Made by a program: the position numbers and the translations under genes. Below the pieces are notes generated by a model that saw only the letters and a program-made list of their open reading frames with translations, searched no databases and was not told the origin of the DNA. Source: Streptomyces turgidiscabies Car8 (GTDB taxonomy: Bacteria; Actinomycetota; Actinomycetes; Streptomycetales; Streptomycetaceae). From it: 53,949 bases of DNA. Below, one piece after another: positions 17,732 to 24,565 of the stretch. The DNA is taken from the NCBI RefSeq assembly GCF_000331005.1, contig NZ_AEJB01000494.1, positions 1 to 53,949 of the forward strand, read 5' to 3'. Within the stretch, counting starts at the first letter, position 1. The number at the start of each line of letters is the position of its first letter.

Positions 17732-18372
17732 ACGCGAGGACGACGCCGTTCGAGGAGCGGCTCCTGGCGGAGCTGCAGCGGGAGATCGGGCTGCGGGAGG
17801 GCGAGTCGGCGAAGGCCGAGGCGGGCGAGGGCGGGACCCACTCGCCCGTACGGCGCGTGCTCACCCCCCGCCGGATCGCCCTCGCCGCGGCGGCCTGTGC
17901 GGTGGCCGGACTCGCCGCGGTGGTGGTGCCGGGCACCCCGGCCGAATCCGTGGCCTACGCGGTGGAGAGCCACGGCGACGGCAGTGTCACGCTCACCTTC
18001 AACGAAGTGCGCATCGACCGGGACGCGCAGTACGAACTCGCGCGGGAACTACAGCCGAACGGCATCGAGGTTGATGTGGAGGTGCTTCCACCCGGGTACT
18101 CCTGCAAGAAGTGGGGCAACGTCGCGGCGCTTGAGCTCGTCGAGGTCGGGGATGACGACGACGCCAGGACACCCGTCAGCGCCTGGCACGTGCCCGTCCG
18201 GGTCACCCTGAGTCGGGGCAACGTACTGGTCTTCGAGAACAGCGAGGGCAGGGCCGAGCCGCAGGCGGTGCACGCCTACGAGATCGGCCGCTACGAACTC
18301 GACTCCACCGCGGCCAAGGCCGAGTCCGAGGCCCGATCGAAACCCTGCGTCCCCGTGAAGCCCACCCCATGA
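17728..18372 (+). CDS. single-pass membrane protein paired with ECF sigma factor
   Basis: A 214-residue protein with a cytoplasmic N-terminus of about 48 residues (MNARTTPFEERLLAELQREI), one membrane helix (RIALAAAACAVAGLAAVVV, near 49-68) and an external domain of about 145 residues. The external part has two cysteines (SCKK and KPCV) and strand-rich sequence. No HxxxCxxC zinc anti-sigma motif is present. Overlap with the sigma gene (ATGA) and with the acyltransferase downstream (ATGA at 18369-18372) places it in one operon. An anti-sigma or sensor role is inferred from topology and position only. Confidence 0.72.
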   Translation: MNARTTPFEERLLAELQREIGLREGESAKAEAGEGGTHSPVRRVLTPRRIALAAAACAVAGLAAVVVPGTPAESVAYAVESHGDGSVTLTFNEVRIDRDAQYELARELQPNGIEVDVEVLPPGYSCKKWGNVAALELVEVGDDDDARTPVSAWHVPVRVTLSRGNVLVFENSEGRAEPQAVHAYEIGRYELDSTAAKAESEARSKPCVPVKPTP

Positions 18373-20513
18373 ACGGCACTCCGGACACCTCGGAGCGGCG
18401 GCCGGGACGGCTGGGCTGGCTGGACGCCCTGCGGGGTATCGCCGCGCTCGTCGTCGTGTTCGATCACTCGTCGTACGCCTTCATGCCGGAGTTGCGGCGG
18501 GAGCTGATGCCGGAGTTCAACACCAGCCGGTTCGGCATCATGGTGTTCTTCCTGGTGAGCGGGTACATCATCCCGGCGTCGCTGGAACGCCGGGGCTGCG
18601 TGCGGACGTTCTGGATCGGGCGGGTCTTCCGCATCTACCCCCTGTGCCTGGCCGCCGTCGCCGCGCTGCTCGTCCTCAGTCCGCTGGGCCTCGCCGAGCC
18701 ACGCGCCGACCTCGGCAGCGCCACCACCGCCGTCGCCCATCTCACCCTCTTCCAGGAACTGTTGGGCACCCCCAGCGTCCTCCTCGTCCTGTGGACGCTC
18801 TCCTACGAGATGGCCTTCTACCTCCTGGTCGTCGCCCTCTTCACGGTCCGGCGGCACGAGCGGTCGGCGCCGGTCGCCCTCACCCTGGCCGTGCTCGCCG
18901 CCGTGAGCGTGGCGGCCGGGGTCACACTCCCGCCCTCCGCCCTCTCCGAGGCGGTCGGCACCGGCCCGCTGGTCGCCCTCACCGCGGTCGCCCTGGTGAT
19001 CGCCGTCTGCTGTACGAGCGCCGGATCACCCCGGCTCCGGGTGTTCGGCGGTGTGGTGGCCGGGGCCCTGGCGCTCGTGCTGGTCGTCTTCAACGGCACG
19101 GTGCCGGTGTGGGAGGGTCTGGTGATCCTCGCCGTGATGTTCCTCGGCACGGTCGTCCATCGAGCCGAGCACGGCCGGACGAGGTGGCGGTACGCGGCCT
19201 GCACCGCCGTCGTGGTCGTCGCCTGCGGCGTGGGGAGTGCGTACGCGTACGGCGACGGGGACCACTTCACACAACGCGCCTGGATCACGGCGTTCCTGCT
19301 GGCCGTCCTCACCTTCGGCGTCGGGCTGGCGCTGCGCCACCGACGCGTACCCCGCGCACTGATCGCACTGGGGACGATCAGCTACTCGGTGTACCTGCTG
19401 CACCCGGTCCTGCTGACGGTCACCGACAACACCATCGGCCGGTGGCGGCAGGACAGCCTCGTCCTCGAAGTGGCCTTCTTCGCCGTGCTGTTGCCGCTGT
19501 GCGCGCTGTCCTACCGTTACGTCGAGGCGCCTGGGCAGGCGTGGGGGCGGAGGCTGGCGCGGCGCTGTCCGAACAGGTCCGGTGCGCACAGGTCCGGTCC
19601 GAGCAGCTCGGGTGCCGGTGCCGATGGCGGTCGAATACGTTGGCGCGTGGCTGTGACGGCAGGTAGAAGTAGAGGCGATGACGACCTTCTCCTTCGACGT
19701 CGACGCGAGCGAGAGCAGTGCGAGTTTCAGCGCCAGGCTCCTGCCCTCCGAGGCGGCTGTCCTGTACGGGGCCCTGATCCTCTGCGCGCGAGCGAAAGCA
19801 ACCGACGCCTACCTGACCCTGCTGCTCGGCGCCGGCCGGGACGTGGTCGACTCGCTCCTCGCCCGTCTGCTGCCTGGGCCGCCCGGGGAGCCCTTCGACA
19901 TACGGCTGCGACCGGACGAACTCCATGTGCTGCTCAGCGCGTTGACAAACGCCGCTATCCACTTCGTCCGGCCCGACGGCCAGTTCGACCAGGAGTCCTT
20001 CCACATCCGACTGGGCCACTTCCGGCAGGAGTCCGACGCCCTGGCCATGGCCATCACCAAAGCGGCCTACCTGGCACACGGACCGCGCACGACCCCTGCG
20101 GTGACCGAATGATCATGCGCGTCCGGCTCACGCGGGACGGTGAGGAGTTCGTCGTCGAGGTGTGGCCTTACCAGGCCCACATCCTGCACCGGGCGCTGTC
20201 CGCGATCCTGCACCACCCCGACGCCGAAGCGGACACGGCGCTCGCCGTCCGGCTCGGCGCGAGCCCGGAGACCGTCCGGGCCCTCACCGAGCGGTTCGCG
20301 GGCGAGTGGACGGACATACGTGAACTCCGCTTCACCATCGGCGAGTTGCATCTGCTGCACAGTGCCCTGACCGGCGCGGCGGTGCTGTTCGTGGAACGGG
20401 GGTTCTTCTCGGACGAGGCGTTCTACGCGAAGACGGCCTCCTACCGTGAGCACTTCGACGCGCTGGCGCTGAGCCTCGTCGAGGCCCTTTCGCGGCCTGG
20501 GAAGACCACCTGA
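18369..20513 (+). CDS. acyltransferase-3 family membrane protein; frame runs on past its natural end
   Basis: The first 400 or so residues are a clear acyltransferase-3 (OafA-like) enzyme: RLGWLDALRGIAALVVVFDH with the catalytic-type His, FFLVSGYIIP, FWIGRVFRIYPL, and about ten membrane helices ending in YRYVEAPGQAWGRR. Such proteins O-acylate sugars or lipids at the membrane. After about base 19560 the frame stays open but becomes Arg/Pro-rich non-family sequence, crosses the gene at 19678-20112 out of frame, and finally enters the gene at 20109 in frame. The other two frames stop at 19656 and 19666, just where a normal end is expected. A real or sequencing frameshift near 19560-19650 is therefore likely, with a natural product of about 430 residues. 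Confidence 0.7.
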   Translation: MNGTPDTSERRPGRLGWLDALRGIAALVVVFDHSSYAFMPELRRELMPEFNTSRFGIMVFFLVSGYIIPASLERRGCVRTFWIGRVFRIYPLCLAAVAALLVLSPLGLAEPRADLGSATTAVAHLTLFQELLGTPSVLLVLWTLSYEMAFYLLVVALFTVRRHERSAPVALTLAVLAAVSVAAGVTLPPSALSEAVGTGPLVALTAVALVIAVCCTSAGSPRLRVFGGVVAGALALVLVVFNGTVPVWEGLVILAVMFLGTVVHRAEHGRTRWRYAACTAVVVVACGVGSAYAYGDGDHFTQRAWITAFLLAVLTFGVGLALRHRRVPRALIALGTISYSVYLLHPVLLTVTDNTIGRWRQDSLVLEVAFFAVLLPLCALSYRYVEAPGQAWGRRLARRCPNRSGAHRSGPSSSGAGADGGRIRWRVAVTAGRSRGDDDLLLRRRREREQCEFQRQAPALRGGCPVRGPDPLRASESNRRLPDPAARRRPGRGRLAPRPSAAWAARGALRHTAATGRTPCAAQRVDKRRYPLRPARRPVRPGVLPHPTGPLPAGVRRPGHGHHQSGLPGTRTAHDPCGDRMIMRVRLTRDGEEFVVEVWPYQAHILHRALSAILHHPDAEADTALAVRLGASPETVRALTERFAGEWTDIRELRFTIGELHLLHSALTGAAVLFVERGFFSDEAFYAKTASYREHFDALALSLVEALSRPGKTT
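19678..20112 (+). CDS. small hypothetical protein, paralog A
   Basis: A 144-residue protein of no recognised family. Its C-terminal half, DELHVLLSALTNAAIHFV then DQESFHIRLGHFRQESDALA, is clearly related to the next gene (GELHLLHSALTGAAVLFV, SDEAFYAKTASYREHFDALA), so the two form a tandem duplicate. The N-terminal halves have diverged. The stop overlaps the start of paralog B as ATGA. Its ATG follows GTAGAAGTAGAGGCG. Both genes converge on the HTH/NTPase/WD40 gene, 19 bases after the second stop. No function is proposed. Coding is supported by the protein-level similarity between the pair. Confidence 0.72.
   Translation: MTTFSFDVDASESSASFSARLLPSEAAVLYGALILCARAKATDAYLTLLLGAGRDVVDSLLARLLPGPPGEPFDIRLRPDELHVLLSALTNAAIHFVRPDGQFDQESFHIRLGHFRQESDALAMAITKAAYLAHGPRTTPAVTE
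20109..20513 (+). CDS. small hypothetical protein, paralog B
   Basis: A 134-residue protein starting MIMRVRLTRDGEEFVVEVWP. It resembles the preceding gene over about 60 residues in its second half (ELHLLHSALTGAAVLFV), and a middle stretch ADTALAVRLGASPETVRALT might be a helical pair. The ATGA overlap with paralog A implies coupled translation. It lies in the same frame as the acyltransferase at 18369, so a literal reading fuses the two; an independent gene is more likely. No family is recognised. It ends 19 bases from the stop of the convergent WD40 protein. Confidence 0.72.
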   Translation: MIMRVRLTRDGEEFVVEVWPYQAHILHRALSAILHHPDAEADTALAVRLGASPETVRALTERFAGEWTDIRELRFTIGELHLLHSALTGAAVLFVERGFFSDEAFYAKTASYREHFDALALSLVEALSRPGKTT

Positions 20514-20531
20514 CAGGCACGTCAGAGCGTC

Positions 20532-23500
20532 TCAACTCCCGCATGGTGGGCGGTAGTTCCACTGCGGGAAGTACTGGTGCCATTCGGCGCGGGAGACTTT
20601 CGGGAAGGCCGTGGCGCAGATCCGGGTGGCGACGCGTTCGACGTCGGGGTCCCACAGCAGGACGGTCCAGTCCTCGCTGCCGGTGGCCAGGGTCCGGCCG
20701 TCCGGGCTGAAGGCGAGTGTGTCGACCGGCTTGGTGTGGCCGGTCAGCAGCGCCGGTTCCTCGACGTCGCGGGCGGTCAGACCGTACAGCCGCACGTTGT
20801 TGTCGGAACTCGCGGTGGCCAGTTGTCGCCCGCCCGGCGCGAAGGCGACGGACATGACGCCGTCGGTGTAGCCGGTGAGCCGGTGCTGGGAGAGGGGATG
20901 GCGGGGGTCGCTGAGGTTCCACAGGCGTACGGTGCGGTCCTCGCTGCCCGTGGCCAGGGTGCGGCCGTCGGGGGCGAAGGCGACCGACTTCACCGCGCCC
21001 GCGTGGTCGGTGAGGACTGCCAGCCGGGTGGGATGCCGCCGGCCGGTGACGTCCCAGAGGGTGGCCAGGCCGTTCCGGCTGCCCACGGCGAGGGTGCGGC
21101 CGTCGGGGGCGAACGCGACGGTGTCCACGGGTCCGGTGCCGGGCAGGACTGACAGTCCGCGGGGAAGGCGGGGGTCCGCCGCGTCCCACAGACGTACGGT
21201 GCCCTGTTCGCCGCCGGTGGCCAGGGTGCCGCCGTCCGGGCTGAACGCGACCGTGTTTACGTTGCCGATCCGGGCGGGGACGACGCTCGGCGGGCGGGGG
21301 TGGGGCGTCGCAGCCAGGTCCCACAGCCGCAGGGTGCCGTCGGCGCTGGCGCTGGCCAGGATGTGTCCGTCCGGGCGGAAGGCGACCGAGTTGACGGGCC
21401 CGGAGTGGCCGGTGAGCGGGGGCAGTTCGCGGGGTCGGCGTTTGTCGGCGACGTTCCACAGGCGCACGGTGGCGTCGTAGCTCGCGCTGGCGAGGAGCCG
21501 TCCGCCGGGGCTGAAGGCGACGGAGTAGACCGAGCTGGTGTGACCGGTCAGGGCCGGACCGGGCAGATCCCACAGGCGGGTCGTCCGATCCTCGCTGCCG
21601 CTGGCCAGCACGCGGCCCCCCAGCCCGAATGCCAGCGATCTGACACTGCCCGTGTGGCCGCGGAGGACCGGCAGTTCACGGGCGGGCCCCCGACCGGCCA
21701 CCTCCCAGCGGCGTACGGTGCCATCGAGGGAGCCGCTGGCCAGTCGGCGTCCGTCGGGGCTGAAGGCGACGGCGTTGACCACGTCGGTGTGCCCGACGAG
21801 GGTCTGCGTCTGCCGGGGCAGGCGCGGCGTCGTCACGTCCCACAGCCGTACGGTGAAGTCGGCGCCGCCGGTGGCCAGTTGGCGTCCGTCCAGTGACAGC
21901 GCCACCGTGTTCACCTGGCCCGCCTGGCCGGTTCGGCCGGAGCGGCCGGGCTCGGTCGACAGCCGGCGCAGCCGCCCGCCCGGCGTGGTCAGCTCCCACA
22001 GTCGCGCCGTGCCGTCGGCGTGGCCGGTGGCCAGCAGCCGCCCGTCCCGGTGGAACACCACGGCGGTGACGTCTGCACCGGCGTCCAGTGTGGTGAGTTC
22101 GCGCGGCCGGCGGGGGTCCGACAGCCGCCACACCCGGATCCTGTCCCGGGCGCCGATCGCGAGGGTGTCCTCTCCAGGGCCGGCCCCCGCCCCGAACCCC
22201 ACCCCGACGACCGGACCGGGGCCGGGGGCGGGCAGGCGCGTGGCGAGCCGGGGTCGCCGTAGGTCGGCGATGTCCCACACCAGCACCGTGCCGTCCTCGT
22301 CCCCGGCGGCCAGCAGTCTGCCGTCGGGGCTGACGGCGAGGGTGCGCACGGGGCCGGCGAGGCGGGGCAGGGTGCTCAGCACGCGCGGCCGGTGCGGGTC
22401 CGCGACCCGCTGCAGCCGCACGGTCCGGTCGCTGTCGCCGGTGACCAGGACACGGCCGTCGGCGCTGAACGCCACCGCGGTGACCGCGCCGCGCAGGCCG
22501 GTCAGCTGGGTGGCGTACGGAGTGGCGAAGGTGCTCAGCACGCTGCCACGCGCCTCGGGGGTGGGTGACAAACGGTAGGCGGCCAGGCTCAGTTGGGCGG
22601 CCAGTGCCGGGTTGACCGTGCGCAGCGCGGCGGCCCGTTCGGCGGCCCGCTGGGAACCGGCGACGTCACGCTGCTGGTCCGCCGCCCGCTGCGCCCGTAC
22701 GGCGAGGGCCGCGGTGGTCGTGGCCAGCACGAGCAGGACGCTCAGCAGCCCCACGCCCAGACGCCGGAACCGGGCCCCGCGCCGCGCCGCCGCGTGTTCC
22801 GCCGCCCGCGCGGCCAGACCGGCGTCGAGGAACTCCCGCTCCGGGACGGACATCGCCGTACGGTCGAGACCGGCGGCCAGGGCGAGTCGGGTGCCTCGGT
22901 ACAGCGCGCCGGGCTCCCGTCCCAGCGCTTCCCAGGTCCGGGCCGCGTCGGTGAGCTGCCGTACGGTCCGGGTGGTCTCGCGGTCCTCGGTCAGCCAGCC
23001 GTGCAGCCGGGGCCAGCACCGGATCAGCGCCTCGTGCGCCAGTTCGACCCGTTCGCGGTCCAGGATCAGCAGTCGGGCGTTCGCCGCCAGATCCAGTACG
23101 GCACGTATCTCGCCGTCGTCGAACCCGGCCAGCCCGTCCAGTTCCGCCAGGCGGGCCGGGCGCCGGGTGTCCTCCGTCCCGTCGCCGAGCGCGGTCAGCC
23201 GTACGAACACCTGCCGGGCGAGTTTTTGCCGGCCCGAGTCCAGCTCCTGGTAGAACTCCTCGGCGGTACGCGCGAGGGCGCCTTCAAGGCCTCCCGCCGT
23301 CTCGAACGCGTCCAGCGTCAGCGCGTTGCCCCGCCGCCGCCGCCAGGTCTGGAGCAGGGCGTGCGACAGCAGGGGCAGTACACCGGCCTGACCGTGCGCC
23401 TGGGCGGTGAGGGTCGCCAGCAGCGCGCCCTCGACGGACAGCCCGGCCCGCTGGGCGGGTTTCACCACGGCCCTGCGCAGCTCGTCCAGGCTCATCGGCC

Positions 23501-24398
23501 CGACCGGCACCTGCGCGTCACGCATCGCCTCCACCAGGGCTGCGTGGTGGGTGCAGTGCGCGTAGAAGTCGGCGCGTGTGCCCAGGGCAACGCGACATCG
23601 GCCGTCGGCGTCAGCGGCCGCGGTGACCAGGGACTCGATGAAGCGGATGCGCTCGGCGGTGTCCCGGCAGAGCGTGAAGATCTCCTCGAACTGGTCGACG
23701 ACGAGGACCAGTTCGCCGTCGGCCGCACCGGGCCGGGCGGCGGTGATCTGCCGGACCACGCGCCCCAGATTCTCCCGGGCGTCCCTCAACTCCCCGTACA
23801 GGGCACCCGGCGCGAGGCCCGCCAGCGCCCCGAGCCGTACGGCGCACTCCTCCAACGGCCGGGCACCGGGCGTCAGTACGACCACCGTCGTGGCGTCGGC
23901 GGCCTCAAGGCGCGGCACCAGCCCAGCCCGCAGCAGCGACGACTTGCCCGATCCCGAGGCCCCGATCACCACCACGAACCGCTGCCGCTCCAGCCGTCCG
24001 ACCAGCTCCTCCAGCAGCCGCTCCCGTCCGAAGAACCAGTCGGCGTCCTGCTCCCGAAAGGACCGCAGACCGGCGTACGGCGGAACCGGCCCGCCCTCCT
24101 CCGCGAGGCCTGCGGCCAGATGTCCTTCCTCACCGAGGAGTTCCGCCGCTTCCCGCCAGCGCTTCTCCCACTCCTCCGTGTCCCCGTCGCAGGCCCGCAC
24201 GTAGGCCAGCGTCACCGCGAGCGTCGGCAGTCGCTGCCCGGACGCGGCGGAGGACAGGGTCGAGATCGAGTAGTGGGCCTGGTCCGCCAGCCTGCGGTAG
24301 GGCGGACTGCCTGCCTTCTGCCGCAACTTCCTCAACCCTGCGGCGAATTCGACTAACGGTCCGTCCCCGGCATCCAGCGGTCGCTCCCTGCGCGGCAT
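20532..24398 (-). CDS. HTH / STAND-type NTPase / WD40 repeat protein
   Basis: A 1,288-residue multidomain protein. An XRE-like helix-turn-helix lies near residues 14-75 (VEFAAGLRKLRQKAG, STLSSAASGQRLP). A STAND-type NTPase follows with Walker A GASGSGKSS (about 145-153) and Walker B LVLVVDQFEE (about 231-240). One membrane helix is at about 547-567 (LGVGLLSVLLVLATTTAALA), then 14 WD40 repeats from about 640 to 1250, with cores such as VAFSPDGRTLATGSEDRTVRLWNL, enough for two seven-bladed propellers. The ATG at 24398 follows GGGAGGTGCGGCG. The family is common in Streptomyces, mostly of unknown role; related STAND proteins act as signal-triggered switches, some in phage defence. The membrane helix puts the propellers on the opposite side from the HTH and NTPase. 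Confidence 0.88.
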   Translation of the reverse strand: MPRRERPLDAGDGPLVEFAAGLRKLRQKAGSPPYRRLADQAHYSISTLSSAASGQRLPTLAVTLAYVRACDGDTEEWEKRWREAAELLGEEGHLAAGLAEEGGPVPPYAGLRSFREQDADWFFGRERLLEELVGRLERQRFVVVIGASGSGKSSLLRAGLVPRLEAADATTVVVLTPGARPLEECAVRLGALAGLAPGALYGELRDARENLGRVVRQITAARPGAADGELVLVVDQFEEIFTLCRDTAERIRFIESLVTAAADADGRCRVALGTRADFYAHCTHHAALVEAMRDAQVPVGPMSLDELRRAVVKPAQRAGLSVEGALLATLTAQAHGQAGVLPLLSHALLQTWRRRRGNALTLDAFETAGGLEGALARTAEEFYQELDSGRQKLARQVFVRLTALGDGTEDTRRPARLAELDGLAGFDDGEIRAVLDLAANARLLILDRERVELAHEALIRCWPRLHGWLTEDRETTRTVRQLTDAARTWEALGREPGALYRGTRLALAAGLDRTAMSVPEREFLDAGLAARAAEHAAARRGARFRRLGVGLLSVLLVLATTTAALAVRAQRAADQQRDVAGSQRAAERAAALRTVNPALAAQLSLAAYRLSPTPEARGSVLSTFATPYATQLTGLRGAVTAVAFSADGRVLVTGDSDRTVRLQRVADPHRPRVLSTLPRLAGPVRTLAVSPDGRLLAAGDEDGTVLVWDIADLRRPRLATRLPAPGPGPVVGVGFGAGAGPGEDTLAIGARDRIRVWRLSDPRRPRELTTLDAGADVTAVVFHRDGRLLATGHADGTARLWELTTPGGRLRRLSTEPGRSGRTGQAGQVNTVALSLDGRQLATGGADFTVRLWDVTTPRLPRQTQTLVGHTDVVNAVAFSPDGRRLASGSLDGTVRRWEVAGRGPARELPVLRGHTGSVRSLAFGLGGRVLASGSEDRTTRLWDLPGPALTGHTSSVYSVAFSPGGRLLASASYDATVRLWNVADKRRPRELPPLTGHSGPVNSVAFRPDGHILASASADGTLRLWDLAATPHPRPPSVVPARIGNVNTVAFSPDGGTLATGGEQGTVRLWDAADPRLPRGLSVLPGTGPVDTVAFAPDGRTLAVGSRNGLATLWDVTGRRHPTRLAVLTDHAGAVKSVAFAPDGRTLATGSEDRTVRLWNLSDPRHPLSQHRLTGYTDGVMSVAFAPGGRQLATASSDNNVRLYGLTARDVEEPALLTGHTKPVDTLAFSPDGRTLATGSEDWTVLLWDPDVERVATRICATAFPKVSRAEWHQYFPQWNYRPPCGS

Positions 24399-24565
24399 CG
24401 CCGCACCTCCCCGATGGTCCCCCCGCAGCTCCTGTGGCGCCCCGTTCCCCCGTGCCACAGCTCGCGCGACGGGTCGCATTTTTCAGGACTTGTTTGTTCG
24501 GCACCAGGCTTCGAACACGAACAGTCCCGAAGCCGACTGGAACGCCGGTGCGCCGACCGCGGCCC
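24399..24565. promoter_or_regulatory. promoter region of WD40 gene with TGTTCG/CGAACA inverted repeat
   Basis: The 167-base gap between the UvrA-like stop and the WD40 start contains TGTTCG (24495-24500), an 11-base spacer, then CGAACA twice in a row (24512-24523). This resembles a repressor operator and could be the site of the HTH domain of the adjacent protein. It does not fit an actinobacterial SOS box (TCGAAC-n4-GTTCGA). Confidence 0.4.

Noticed and set aside
24512..24523. Possible SOS box near the UvrA-like gene
   Set aside because: CGAACA is repeated directly, not arranged as TCGAAC-n4-GTTCGA, and it lies after the UvrA-like stop, not before its start.
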